From Clostridiales bacterium (GTDB lineage Bacteria; Bacillota; Clostridia; Ch29), in assembly GCA_012728565.1 (NCBI GenBank), contig JAAYEV010000115.1:1-38698 (forward strand): a stretch of DNA of 38,698 bases, in the 5' to 3' direction. Below are positions 1 through 8,229 of this stretch, in pieces. The number at the start of each line of letters is the position of its first letter. Positions within the stretch are counted from its first letter, which is position 1. Position numbers and translations under genes: made by a program. Under the pieces are notes generated by a model that worked only from the letters and a program-made list of their open reading frames with translations, did no database searches and was not told the origin of the DNA.

Positions 1-18
1 GGATAGAATAAAAGTGCT

Positions 19-47
19 TTGACATACCGGAGACAGGGTTGTATAAT
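19..47 (+). promoter_or_regulatory. copA promoter (sigma-A type)
   Basis: The -35 hexamer TTGACA is at 19-24 and the -10 hexamer TATAAT at 42-47, with exactly 17 bases between them. Both are perfect consensus. Transcription would start near 54, inside the palindrome at 53-71, so this strong promoter is probably kept off by a repressor. It lies about 105 bases before the copA start. Confidence 0.9.
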
Positions 48-52
48 ATTAG

Positions 53-71
53 TATACCCCATGGGGGTATA
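53..71. promoter_or_regulatory. CsoR-type copper operator
   Basis: The palindrome has arms TATACCCC (53-60) and GGGGTATA (64-71) around ATG. This A/T-flanked, C-run/G-run inverted repeat is the known operator form of the Cu(I)-sensing repressor CsoR in front of copZA operons of Firmicutes. It covers the predicted transcription start. The csoR gene itself is not in the window. Which regulator binds is inferred from the motif and from the copper genes downstream. Confidence 0.8.
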
Positions 72-153
72 AAACGCTAATATGATTAAAGGTTAAAGAA
101 AAGGGTATTGAACAAACAGGATGTACGACGAAGGAGCGGACGGAGGTGGTATT

Positions 154-2565
154 ATGGATAATAAAAAAGATGGTGGTAACGAACCGGGCAAGGCGGTTTT
201 CAGGGTTTCGGGCATGACCTGCGCCGCCTGTTCAAGCAGGATTGAAAAAAGATTGAATATGGTGGAGGGTGTGCACAAAGCAGCCGTTAACCTGGCCGTT
301 GAAAAGGCCACGGTGGAATACGATGTTAACAGGGTGAGCCCGGAGAAGTTGATAGAGGTTATTCGAGATACCGGCTATGACGTGGTGTTGGATAGAGTTG
401 AATTAAGGCTTAAGGGTATGACGTGCGCCGCCTGCGCCGCAAGGCTGGAAAAGGCACTAAACAGGCTGGACGGCGTTGTAAAGGCTGCCGTCAACTTTGC
501 TATGGGAAACGCCACGGTGGAGTACAACGCATCCCAAGTAACGGTAAGGGATATGATAAAGGCTGTGCAAAGGGCCGGGTATGACGCCGAGGAAAAGACC
601 CGGGAGGATGAAGACATTGAAAAAAAGGAACGCGAAAGGGAGCTAAGACAGCTAAGGGGCCTTTTTATCATGTCGGCGATTCTTTCCTTCCCGTTGGTTG
701 CGGCAATGGTGTTTCATCTTATTGGAAGTCCCATAGAAATACTTCATAACCCTTGGGTGCAGATGTCATTGGCAACGCCGGTGCAGTTTGTGGTGGGCTA
801 CAGGTTTTATAAAGGTGCCTACCATGCCCTTAAGGGAGGCGGGGCCAATATGGACGTGCTGGTGTCGATAGGCACCACCGCAGCTTACCTGTACAGCGTA
901 TACAACGGATTTTTTGCGGGAGACGTTATGAACCTGTATTTTGAAGCTTCCGCCGTTGTAATTACGCTAATAATGCTGGGCAAATACCTGGAGGCGGTGG
1001 CAAAGGGCAAGACCTCCGAGGCCATAAAGAAGTTGATGGGGCTTAGGGCCAAAACCGCGAGGGTGGTACGGGACGGCCGGGAAGAGGATATACCGGTGGA
1101 AGAAGTGGTAATCGGCGATATAGTTGTGGTGCGTCCGGGAGAGAAAGTGCCCGTTGACGGCGAGATTAAAGAGGGCCGCTCGGCGGTTGACGAATCAATG
1201 CTTACCGGAGAGAGCATACCGGTGGAGAAAAACCCCGGCGATACGGTCATAGGCGCCACCATAAACAAGACCGGAAGCTTTAAATTCCGTGCCACGAAGG
1301 TGGGCAGGGACACGGTGCTTTCGCAGATAGTAAGGATGGTGGAGGAAGCCCAGGGGTCCAAGGCGCCCGTTCAGAAACTGGCGGACAAGATATCCGGGGT
1401 GTTTGTACCGGTGGTGATGGTTATAGCCTTGATTTCCCTGCTTCTCTGGTGGCTGGTGGCTAAAGACCTAAACGCGGGGATTATAAACGCGGTGGCGGTC
1501 CTGGTAATTGCCTGCCCCTGCGCCTTGGGACTTGCAACGCCTACATCTGTAATGGTGGGTACCGGCAAGGGTGCCGAAAACGGCATACTGATAAAGGGGG
1601 GCGAATACCTGCAGAGGGCCCATGAGATTGACGCACTCATTCTTGACAAGACCGGCACCATAACAAAGGGGAAGCCGGAACTCACCGACGTTATAAGCAC
1701 CGGAAGCCTTTCGGAGGAAGAGGTTTTAAGGTTTGCCGCCATAACCGAGCGGGGCTCGGAGCACCCGCTGGGAGAAGCCATAGTAAAGGGCGCCCGGGAA
1801 AGGGGCATAGAACTGTCTGAAGCCTCGGAGTTTGAAGCGGTACCGGGACATGGGGTTGTGGCCGTAATTGAAGGCAAAAGAATACTTCTTGGGAACCGCC
1901 GGCTTATGCAAAAGGAAGGCGTAAGCCTTGGCGATGCTGAACAGGTCCTTTCAAGGCTGGAAACGGAAGGCAAAACCGCCATGCTTATGGCGATGGAGGG
2001 AAGCCTTGCGGGAGTATTGGCGGTGGCTGACACCGTTAAGGAAAACTCCAAAAAGGCCGTGGAAGAGCTTAAGAGCATGGGAATAGATATTTACATGATA
2101 ACCGGGGATAATAAAACCACGGCGGAAGCCATAGCACGGCAGGTGGGTATAGACAACGTGCTGGCTGAGGTGCTGCCCGAGCACAAGGCGGAGGAAGTAA
2201 TGAAGCTTATAAAGGCGGGCAAGGTTACCGGAATGGTGGGGGATGGGATAAACGACGCCCCGGCCCTTGCTGCGGCCGATGTGGGGTTTGCCATAGGCAC
2301 CGGAACCGATGTGGCAATGGAGGCGGCAGACATAACCCTAATAGGCGGAGACCTAATGGGTATTGTCCTGGCTGTACGTTTAAGCCGTGCAACCATGAGG
2401 AATATAAAACAGAACCTTTTCTGGGCCTTTGCCTACAACAGCGTGGGCATACCCTTTGCAGCCCTGGGCTTCTTAAGCCCTGTCATAGCGGGGGCCGCCA
2501 TGGCCTTCAGCTCGGTGTCGGTGGTGTCAAACGCGCTGAGGTTAAAAAGGGTCAAGCTTAGGTAA
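154..2565 (+). CDS. copA: Cu(I)-exporting P1B-type ATPase CopA
   Basis: This is an 803-residue membrane pump that exports Cu(I) from the cytoplasm using ATP. Two N-terminal heavy-metal-associated domains carry GMTCAAC motifs, with cysteines at residues 23/26 and 91/94. The P1B core shows the CPC metal site in the membrane (454-456), the phosphorylated aspartate in DKTGT (D498), the HP motif SEHPLG (H537) and GDGIND (696-701). The CPC motif and paired CxxC domains point to copper rather than zinc or cadmium. The start at 154 is chosen because GGAGGTGG at 142-149 precedes it; an in-frame ATG at 121 has no comparable ribosome site. It is the first gene of a copper operon with copZ, under the CsoR-like operator. 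Length is normal for the family. Confidence 0.95.
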   Translation: MDNKKDGGNEPGKAVFRVSGMTCAACSSRIEKRLNMVEGVHKAAVNLAVEKATVEYDVNRVSPEKLIEVIRDTGYDVVLDRVELRLKGMTCAACAARLEKALNRLDGVVKAAVNFAMGNATVEYNASQVTVRDMIKAVQRAGYDAEEKTREDEDIEKKERERELRQLRGLFIMSAILSFPLVAAMVFHLIGSPIEILHNPWVQMSLATPVQFVVGYRFYKGAYHALKGGGANMDVLVSIGTTAAYLYSVYNGFFAGDVMNLYFEASAVVITLIMLGKYLEAVAKGKTSEAIKKLMGLRAKTARVVRDGREEDIPVEEVVIGDIVVVRPGEKVPVDGEIKEGRSAVDESMLTGESIPVEKNPGDTVIGATINKTGSFKFRATKVGRDTVLSQIVRMVEEAQGSKAPVQKLADKISGVFVPVVMVIALISLLLWWLVAKDLNAGIINAVAVLVIACPCALGLATPTSVMVGTGKGAENGILIKGGEYLQRAHEIDALILDKTGTITKGKPELTDVISTGSLSEEEVLRFAAITERGSEHPLGEAIVKGARERGIELSEASEFEAVPGHGVVAVIEGKRILLGNRRLMQKEGVSLGDAEQVLSRLETEGKTAMLMAMEGSLAGVLAVADTVKENSKKAVEELKSMGIDIYMITGDNKTTAEAIARQVGIDNVLAEVLPEHKAEEVMKLIKAGKVTGMVGDGINDAPALAAADVGFAIGTGTDVAMEAADITLIGGDLMGIVLAVRLSRATMRNIKQNLFWAFAYNSVGIPFAALGFLSPVIAGAAMAFSSVSVVSNALRLKRVKLR

Positions 2566-2590
2566 AGACAAAGGGACGGTTCTTGTGTCT
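2566..2590. repeat. Type A palindromic element (copA-copZ spacer)
   Basis: It begins immediately after the copA stop codon. Arms AGACA (2566-2570) and TGTCT (2586-2590) enclose the core AAGGGACGGTTCTTG. The core recurs elsewhere in the window between other arms. There is no T-run after it, so it is not an obvious terminator. The remaining spacer to copZ (2591-2710) holds no convincing gene. Confidence 0.7.
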
Positions 2591-2710
2591 GCGAAAGCTG
2601 GAGGGATAAAAAGGAGGCCAGGCTGTAGGGTGTGCCGCATGGACAGGGTATCCGAATTTATTGCACGGGGTGACAGAGTATGAAGCAAAGAGCGGGAAGG
2701 GAGGGATAGC

Positions 2711-2917
2711 ATGAAGACAAGCACATTAAACGTGGAAGGCATGTCATGCAATCACTGTGTTATGGCGATAAAAAAGACGGTGGGCGCAATCCAGGGCGTG
2801 GAAAACGTGGATGTAAACCTTGAGGGCGGCACGGTTTCGGTGCAGCACGGGGACGGGGTAAACATGGAGCAACTTAAGGAGGCAATCCAGGGCGCAGGGT
2901 ATGAAGTAAAGGATTAA
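2711..2917 (+). CDS. copZ: Copper chaperone CopZ
   Basis: This 68-residue cytoplasmic protein is a single heavy-metal-associated domain. The Cu(I) site is GMSCNHC (cysteines 13 and 16), followed by the usual beta-alpha-beta pattern ending in QGAGYEVKD. In this family the chaperone binds Cu(I) and passes it to the N-terminal domains of CopA and to the repressor CsoR. The start is preceded by a GGAGGG ribosome site. It lies 145 bases after copA in the same direction, with no terminator seen between, so co-transcription from the copper-responsive promoter is likely. Length and motif are typical. Confidence 0.93.
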   Translation: MKTSTLNVEGMSCNHCVMAIKKTVGAIQGVENVDVNLEGGTVSVQHGDGVNMEQLKEAIQGAGYEVKD

Positions 2918-2937
2918 GGAATGTCCAATTAAGGTAA

Positions 2938-2986
2938 GGGGACACACCGCTGCTGACGCGGGTATTCCTTGCTGCGGAATGTCCCC
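2938..2986. repeat. Type B palindromic element, copy 1
   Basis: This 49-base element has outer arms GGGGACA (2938-2944) and TGTCCCC (2980-2986). Inside are two smaller hairpins: CCGC/GCGG around TGCTGAC, and TTCC/GGAA around TTGCTGC. It could fold as a three-way junction in DNA or RNA. A copy with two substitutions lies at 12744-12792. The gap between copZ and the first TetR gene (2918-3101) otherwise shows no gene. Confidence 0.8.
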
Positions 2987-2993
2987 ATTAGGG

Positions 2994-3015
2994 TTCCTTG
3001 TTGCGGTATGTCCCC
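2994..3015. repeat. Type B palindromic element, right-half fragment
   Basis: The 22 bases repeat the right half of the element ending at 2986, from TTCCTTG to TGTCCCC, with two changes. The left half is absent. It looks like a partial duplication of the neighbouring copy. Confidence 0.6.
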
Positions 3016-3101
3016 GAATTTTATAGGGTGGCGGAGAGGATTTCCCTGTCACTTTTTTATGCGCAAAAGACAGGTGATGTTCTAACGGATTCTTTTCCTT
3101 C

Positions 3102-3130
3102 TTGACCAGTGTGGTCATTTAACATATAAT
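3102..3130 (+). promoter_or_regulatory. Promoter of first TetR-ABC module
   Basis: The -35 hexamer TTGACC (3102-3107) and the -10 hexamer TATAAT (3125-3130) are 17 bases apart. The -35 lies inside a palindrome at 3103-3117, and a second matching palindrome follows the -10, which is the usual layout of a self-repressed TetR promoter. Confidence 0.85.
3103..3117. promoter_or_regulatory. Probable TetR operator O1
   Basis: TGACCA and TGGTCA arms are separated by GTG. The palindrome overlaps the -35 box of the promoter driving the adjacent TetR gene. The same arms recur at 3137-3151, 34 bases away centre to centre. Confidence 0.75.
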
Positions 3131-3136
3131 AATGAA

Positions 3137-3151
3137 TGACCATACTGGTCA
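3137..3151. promoter_or_regulatory. Probable TetR operator O2
   Basis: TGACCA and TGGTCA arms are separated by TAC. The site sits at the expected transcription start, just after the -10 box. A further half site TGACCA lies near 3161. Binding by the TetR protein encoded at 3182 is inferred from position. Confidence 0.75.
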
Positions 3152-3181
3152 TTTGTTTCGATGACCAACTAGGATAATGGG

Positions 3182-3814
3182 GTGATTATTATAAACCATA
3201 AATTTTTTAGCCTAAAACCTGAAAAGCGCGAGCGAATCATTAACGCGGCACTAAAAGAGTTTGCAAAAAACGGTTACGACAAGGCTTCGACCAACGAGAT
3301 AGTCAAGGAATCTGGGATATCTAAAGGTTCATTATTCAACTATTTTATCAGTAAAAAAGAACTGTATTTATTCCTGCTTGATTATGTAGTCAAGGTTATT
3401 GAGCAAATGTACGATGAAGTGGACTGGAGTGAAACCGACTTTTTCAAAAGAATGAGGCAATTCGGACTGGTAAAATTCAAAACCTATAAAAAGTTCCCGC
3501 ATGTATTTGATTTTATTAATGCCGTAACCAATGAAGATGCTGCCGAAGTAAGACCCGAAATCAAAAGTATAAGCAAGGACCTTATATCAAGCGGCTTGGA
3601 ACGGGCTTATGAGAACATTGACTTCACAAGATTTCGGGATGACATCGATATTAAAAAGTCCATTGATATTATTAACTGCGCAATACTGGGTTTGGCCGAA
3701 CAGAAAAGGAACAGGGTAAGTTCCTTTGCAGATGTTGGCATTGAAGTGCTTGACGAATTTGACGAGTACTTTAAAATTTTGGAGCGCTGTTTCTATAAAG
3801 AGGGGGAGAGGTAG
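3182..3814 (+). CDS. TetR/AcrR family transcriptional regulator (module 1)
   Basis: This 210-residue protein has an N-terminal TetR helix-turn-helix (about residues 13-60), recognisable from RIINAALKEFAKNGYDKAS followed by SGISKGSLFNYF. The rest is a helical ligand-binding domain with no family-specific signature I can name. The start is GTG with a weak AGGA site eight bases upstream; no better in-frame start is seen. It is followed after three bases by an ABC ATPase and then a permease, so it most likely represses this transporter operon through the two TGACCA-N3-TGGTCA palindromes at its promoter and is released by an unknown ligand. Isoleucine and arginine codons are more ATT/ATC- and CGN-rich than in neighbouring genes. 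Confidence 0.88.
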   Translation: MIIINHKFFSLKPEKRERIINAALKEFAKNGYDKASTNEIVKESGISKGSLFNYFISKKELYLFLLDYVVKVIEQMYDEVDWSETDFFKRMRQFGLVKFKTYKKFPHVFDFINAVTNEDAAEVRPEIKSISKDLISSGLERAYENIDFTRFRDDIDIKKSIDIINCAILGLAEQKRNRVSSFADVGIEVLDEFDEYFKILERCFYKEGER

Positions 3815-3817
3815 AGT

Positions 3818-4516
3818 ATGTTTATTGATGTTTCGAACCTTAAGAAGAGCTATACATCGGGGGCTGTCAGAAATGAGGTATTGAAGGGGGTAGAAATGAA
3901 ACTAGACAGGGGGGATATAGGTGTCATCCTTGGACCTTCGGGCTCCGGCAAGTCAACGCTGATGAACATTATAGGAGGCGTAGACCGGGCGGACAGCGGC
4001 CGGGTCCATGTTGACGGGGTTGAGATAAATGATTTGAGCGATGACCAACTTACCGAATACAGGCGAAGGGATGTCGGCTTTATATTCCAGTTCTATAACC
4101 TGGTTCCCAACCTTACGGTAGCGGAAAACATTGAAGTGGTTTCAAATATCAGCAAATCCCCCCTAAACGTCGACGAAGTACTCGAGGCTGTAGAAATGAA
4201 GGATAAAAAACGCCGCTTTCCCAGGGAGCTTTCGGGCGGAGAGCAGCAGCGAGTTTCCATTGCAAGGGCCATAGTCAAAAATCCCAAGCTTTTGCTCTGT
4301 GACGAGCCAACCGGGGCCCTTGATTACCAGACTTCACGCAGCATCCTGAAGCTTTTGCAGCAGGTGAATAAAGAATTCGGAACAACCATTCTGATGATAA
4401 CCCACAATACAGCCATTGCCGCCATGGCTAACAGGGTATTTAGATTAAGAAGCGGCAAAGTGGTTGATGAAGCGGTCAACCAGGTGATTATTCCAGCCGA
4501 AAGGATTGAGTGGTGA
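3818..4516 (+). CDS. ABC transporter ATPase, MacB/LolD type (module 1)
   Basis: This 232-residue cytoplasmic ATP-binding subunit has Walker [10 protein letters not shown] (39-47), the signature LSGGEQQR (from 138), Walker B LLLCDEP with D162-E163, and the switch histidine in ITHN. The [12 protein letters not shown]-loop region is typical of the MacB/LolD/YknY branch that partners FtsX-type permeases. It starts three bases after the TetR gene and its stop TGA overlaps the permease ATG, so the two are probably translationally coupled. Exported substrate cannot be told from sequence; drug, peptide or lipoprotein-related export are the usual roles in this branch. Its C-terminal PAERIEW tail closely resembles that of the second module's ATPase (DPERIEW). 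Confidence 0.92.
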   Translation: MFIDVSNLKKSYTSGAVRNEVLKGVEMKLDRGDIGVILGPSGSGKSTLMNIIGGVDRADSGRVHVDGVEINDLSDDQLTEYRRRDVGFIFQFYNLVPNLTVAENIEVVSNISKSPLNVDEVLEAVEMKDKKRRFPRELSGGEQQRVSIARAIVKNPKLLLCDEPTGALDYQTSRSILKLLQQVNKEFGTTILMITHNTAIAAMANRVFRLRSGKVVDEAVNQVIIPAERIEW

Positions 4517-6759
4517 TGGCTTTGAATAAAAGGGTATTTCGTTTCTTGAAGGAAAACAAGCTGCGTTACCTGGGCATTCTTACGCTTATTATCCTTGGGA
4601 GCTATACCTTTGTAGTGGCTGCGGGACTTGCCCAGAATCTTGCCGACCTTGTCACAACCTTCACGGAGGGGCATATGCAGGAAGACCTGTCCTTTAGAGC
4701 CGATAATGCTGTTCTTGATAGTGCTAAACTTGGGAAAGAAGTCAATGCAGTAATTGAAAAGTACCTGTCCCTTGACGCTGCCATCTCGGATACGCTTACG
4801 CTGCGGCTCTTAAGCAAAACGGAAAAGCTGAACATCCCGGCTGTCATTGAGGGCAGGGGGCTTTCCGGTCCCGGTGAAATTCTCCTTGACCCTTCCTTTG
4901 CCAGGGTCAACGGTTATCCCGTAGGAAGCCAAATAGAAGCGGCGGGTAAAAGCTTCACCGTGGTGGGATTTGTTTCTTTGCCCCACTATATCTATCCGCT
5001 AAAGAATGTGAATGATGTTTTGTATTCGCCCAATGAGTTCGGCGTGGGGGTTGTAAGCCGTGAAGCCTTTTCAGGCTTAGATAATGCCTTAAGTATATAT
5101 TCGGTGAGGTTCAATGACAGAACGAAAAGCCTTAACGAACAGGCGTTGGGACTGCGTGAACATCTACGGGAAGAGGGTATCGCTGTTTCAGATTGGATTG
5201 ATATTTTAAACAATAAACGGGCAAGAATGGCCTGGGCATCCATAACCGGCATGCGAACCATGAGCGTGCCGCTGCCGGTGGCAATGTTCCTTTTATCCTG
5301 CCTGATTATCGGCATCATGTTCTGGCGCATGATTCGCCGGGAATCGGTTATAATCGGGACACTTTATGCCCAGGGTTACCGGCGGCGGGAGCTGATGCGG
5401 CACTATATTTCGATTCCGCTGCTCATAGCTTTTGCGGGTGGAATGATAGGAAGCCTTTTGGCACTGCCCTCTATAAAACCAATGGTCATGGCGATGGTTT
5501 CCTACTACAACGTCCCTGTTCCAGGCATTAAGTTAAGCTTTGTAAACGTACTGATTGGGATACTGACGCCCATAGCGTTTTTAGGCATAAGCAGTTATCT
5601 GGTTATTCACTCGGAACTTAAAAGGTCCCCGGCGGAGCTCATGAGGGGCGATAAAAAGAAAACTGAAGTTAATGCCCTGGAGCGGACCTTTAAACTGGAA
5701 AGGTTTAAGTTTAGCACCAAATTCAAGCTCAGGGAGCAGTTTAGAAGCATATCACGGCTTTTGTTTCTTTTCCTGGGCGTTACCAGTGCTTCTGTTTTGA
5801 TGTTATTCGGTTTTACTGTTTTAAACTCTGTGAACCATGTGTTTGACACCTCGGACGTATACCACTTTGAGTACGAATACAACTTCCGGGAATTACAATT
5901 CGGTGGGGTGCCGGAAGGGGCGGAGGCCTTCAATGCAGGAAAGTTTTATCCTAAAAACAATGAGGAAATTGAGTTTTATATATCCGGGATAGAGCCGGGC
6001 TCAAAGATGGTAACCCTGAAGGACAGCAAGGGGAACCCCATCCCCAACAATCAAACGAATATTACGAAACCTTTGGCCAACCGGCTGGGAATTAAAGCCG
6101 GGGACACCGTAAGCTTCATAAACAAAGAGGACGGGAAGCCCTACACATTTCATATTGATGCTGTTGCCGATTCCTACATCGAGCAGTTCATATATGTGCC
6201 TATCCACGAGTTTAACAGGAAAATGGGGCTTCCGGAAAACAGCTATATAGGGCTTTTTAGTAAAATAAAGCTTGATATTCCCGACGAAAAACTGTCAGGG
6301 ACAAAATCCATGAGTGAACTGCCCGCCGCAATGGATGAATTTTTGGGTCAGACGGTTTCCATGGTAGCATCGATGACCATTATCTCCAGTGTTGTGGCCT
6401 TGATTATCATTTACCTTGTAACGTCATTGATCATTGAAGAAAACAGGAATACCATATCGCTTTTCAAGGTATTTGGCTACAGGCGCCGGGAAATCCGGTC
6501 CCTTATACTGAACAGCTCCACCCTGGTCATAGTGGCGGGATTTTTATTGGGCATTCCTATTGCGGCGGTGTCAATGGGTGCAGTGTACGGCTATATCGGC
6601 AAATTGATCAATTTAATCTTGCCGGCTATTGTAAGCCCCCTTTATGTGGCAGTATCCTTCGCAGCCATCATGATGACCTATCAGCTTAGCAAGCTGCTGT
6701 GCGCAAAGAGCCTGGAAACGGTTTCCATGAGCGAGGCACTAAAGGCGGGAACGGAATAG
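4516..6759 (+). CDS. FtsX/MacB-type ABC permease (module 1)
   Basis: This 747-residue membrane protein has a first membrane segment near residues 15-35, a long extracytoplasmic region, an FtsX-type three-helix block from about residue 249, a second extracytoplasmic region, and a second FtsX block from about 614. The two-block layout matches long FtsX-family permeases of Gram-positive exporters. The ATG at 4516 shares a base with the ATPase stop (TGATG); in-frame GTG starts at 4510 and 4513 are possible. With the preceding ATPase it should form an exporter. Unlike module 2, no membrane-fusion subunit is encoded here. Codon use favours ATT/ATC over the ATA common in the rest of the window. Confidence 0.88.
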   Translation: MALNKRVFRFLKENKLRYLGILTLIILGSYTFVVAAGLAQNLADLVTTFTEGHMQEDLSFRADNAVLDSAKLGKEVNAVIEKYLSLDAAISDTLTLRLLSKTEKLNIPAVIEGRGLSGPGEILLDPSFARVNGYPVGSQIEAAGKSFTVVGFVSLPHYIYPLKNVNDVLYSPNEFGVGVVSREAFSGLDNALSIYSVRFNDRTKSLNEQALGLREHLREEGIAVSDWIDILNNKRARMAWASITGMRTMSVPLPVAMFLLSCLIIGIMFWRMIRRESVIIGTLYAQGYRRRELMRHYISIPLLIAFAGGMIGSLLALPSIKPMVMAMVSYYNVPVPGIKLSFVNVLIGILTPIAFLGISSYLVIHSELKRSPAELMRGDKKKTEVNALERTFKLERFKFSTKFKLREQFRSISRLLFLFLGVTSASVLMLFGFTVLNSVNHVFDTSDVYHFEYEYNFRELQFGGVPEGAEAFNAGKFYPKNNEEIEFYISGIEPGSKMVTLKDSKGNPIPNNQTNITKPLANRLGIKAGDTVSFINKEDGKPYTFHIDAVADSYIEQFIYVPIHEFNRKMGLPENSYIGLFSKIKLDIPDEKLSGTKSMSELPAAMDEFLGQTVSMVASMTIISSVVALIIIYLVTSLIIEENRNTISLFKVFGYRRREIRSLILNSSTLVIVAGFLLGIPIAAVSMGAVYGYIGKLINLILPAIVSPLYVAVSFAAIMMTYQLSKLLCAKSLETVSMSEALKAGTE

Positions 6760-6762
6760 TAT

Positions 6763-6800
6763 ATGACAGGGTTGTCATTTTTGGCATGCTGTGTTAATAT
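6763..6800 (+). promoter_or_regulatory. Promoter with overlapping palindrome for second TetR gene
   Basis: The -35 hexamer TTGTCA (6772-6777) and the -10 hexamer TAATAT (6795-6800) are 17 bases apart. The palindrome ATGACA-GGGT-TGTCAT (6763-6778) covers the -35. Position suggests autoregulation by the TetR protein starting at 6829. The operator differs from those of the first TetR gene, so the two regulators probably do not cross-bind. Confidence 0.7.
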
Positions 6801-6828
6801 GATATTAATAGGAACAGGGGGCGATGGC

Positions 6829-7434
6829 ATGCCAAAGGACACTTTTTTTAACCTCGATGGAGCTAAACAGAAGAAAATATTTGAAGCTGCCGTGGATGAA
6901 TTCTCCCAAAGGCGCTTTAGCGAAGCGTCCATAAACCAGGTGGTAAAAAACGCGGGGATTTCCAGGGGCAGCTTTTACCAATATTTTGATAACAAAGAGG
7001 ACCTATACCTTTATACGCTGAAGCAGATAGGCAAGGAAAAGCTTAACATAATAGGCCGCGTGGGAGAACTGAAACCGGATGCGGACTTTTTTGATGGCTA
7101 TATGTACATGTTCAGGGCCGCCCTGGAATGGAGTACCGCAAAGCCAGAGTACTACCGGATAGGCATGCTTATGGAGCTTGACGATAGTCGTTTTGTATCG
7201 GAGCTTCGTAAAGCATCGCCGGAGGGCTTTTTGATGCTTAAAGGAATGTTAGAGAAGGACATGCAGCTTGGAAGGATTAGGGACGATGTTGACGCCGGCC
7301 TGGTGGTGGATATTATTTATACATTGAATTTATATTTGCTGACACAGTACTTCAAAGAGGACAACAAGGCAGAGCTTACAGAAAAAGCGGAAGAGGTCAT
7401 AAGGATTATAAAAGAAGGAATAGTCAGAAAATAG
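6829..7434 (+). CDS. TetR/AcrR family transcriptional regulator (module 2)
   Basis: This 201-residue protein has an N-terminal TetR helix-turn-helix (about residues 13-60: KIFEAAVDEFSQRRFSEAS, then AGISRGSFYQYF). The C-terminal domain is helical and of unknown ligand. The start at 6829 is preferred because ACAGGGGG lies just upstream. An in-frame ATG at 6763 would place the N-terminus across the predicted promoter and operator and add residues unlike the family. It lies between the two ABC modules and 87 bases before the second ATPase gene, so control of module 2 is the simplest reading. The two TetR proteins share fold and overall layout but are clearly divergent. Confidence 0.88.
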   Translation: MPKDTFFNLDGAKQKKIFEAAVDEFSQRRFSEASINQVVKNAGISRGSFYQYFDNKEDLYLYTLKQIGKEKLNIIGRVGELKPDADFFDGYMYMFRAALEWSTAKPEYYRIGMLMELDDSRFVSELRKASPEGFLMLKGMLEKDMQLGRIRDDVDAGLVVDIIYTLNLYLLTQYFKEDNKAELTEKAEEVIRIIKEGIVRK

Positions 7435-7521
7435 GGCCGATTTCAGCTTAATAACGGTTCGGGTTTGTTTTTATCCGGGCATGTATTGTTATAAGGCGAA
7501 TGGTGTAGGGGGGAGATTTGT

Positions 7522-8229
7522 ATGGAAAAGGTTCTGATAAGCACCAGGGACCTAAGCAAAATATACCATATGGGCGAAGTATCGGTGGAGGCCTTAAGGG
7601 ATGCTACCCTGGATATCTATGAGGGCGAGTTTGTGGTAATCCTGGGGCCCAGCGGCTCCGGCAAAAGCACCCTGCTAAATATTATTGGGGGTATGGATAC
7701 CCCCACCCATGGCAAGGTGTTTTTCAGGGGGCAGGAACTGGGCGACCTTGATGACAACGGGCTTACTAGGTACAGGAGAGAAAACATAGGCTTTATATTC
7801 CAATTCTACAACCTTCTTCCCAATCTCACGGCGAGGGAGAACGTGGAACTGGTTACCGACATGAGCAGCGACCCACTGGACGTGATGGAGGTGCTGGACA
7901 AGGTGGGTCTTAAAGAGCGGGCGGACCATTTTCCGTCCCAGTTAAGCGGCGGCGAGCAGCAGCGGGTGGCGGTGGCAAGGGCGGTAGCCAAAAACCCCGA
8001 GGTGCTTCTTTGCGATGAGCCCACAGGAGCACTGGATAACATTACCGGCAGGGTGGTGCTTAAGGTTTTAAAAGAGATAAACCGAAGCCTTGGTAAGACC
8101 GTGCTTGTAATAACCCATAACGCTGCCATAGCCGAAATGGCGAACCGGGTGCTTTACTTGAGCAATGGCAGGATAGCCAGTATTAGGACCATAGAAAATC
8201 CCATCGACCCCGAAAGGATTGAGTGGTAG
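7522..8229 (+). CDS. ABC transporter ATPase, MacB/LolD type (module 2)
   Basis: This 235-residue ATP-binding subunit has Walker [10 protein letters not shown] (42-50), signature LSGGEQQR, Walker [12 protein letters not shown] and a VITHN switch. It is strongly similar to the module 1 ATPase (shared [13 protein letters not shown]-loop region and ERIEW tail), so the modules are probably related by duplication or come from the same family. The ribosome site is GGGGGGAG before ATG. Its stop TAG overlaps the start of the permease by one base. The 87-base gap in front holds only weak promoter candidates, so it may be read from the TetR promoter at 6772-6800. Substrate is unknown. Confidence 0.92.
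   Translation: MEKVLISTRDLSKIYHMGEVSVEALRDATLDIYEGEFVVILGPSGSGKSTLLNIIGGMDTPTHGKVFFRGQELGDLDDNGLTRYRRENIGFIFQFYNLLPNLTARENVELVTDMSSDPLDVMEVLDKVGLKERADHFPSQLSGGEQQRVAVARAVAKNPEVLLCDEPTGALDNITGRVVLKVLKEINRSLGKTVLVITHNAAIAEMANRVLYLSNGRIASIRTIENPIDPERIEW

Noticed and set aside
2631-2684. Very short reading frame between copA and copZ after an AAGGAGG-like run
   Set aside because: It encodes only about 17 residues, the ribosome site is too far away, and no recognisable motif is present.
6763-6828. Upstream in-frame start for the second TetR gene
   Set aside because: The extension would run through the promoter and operator and lacks a ribosome site; ATG at 6829 is well supported.
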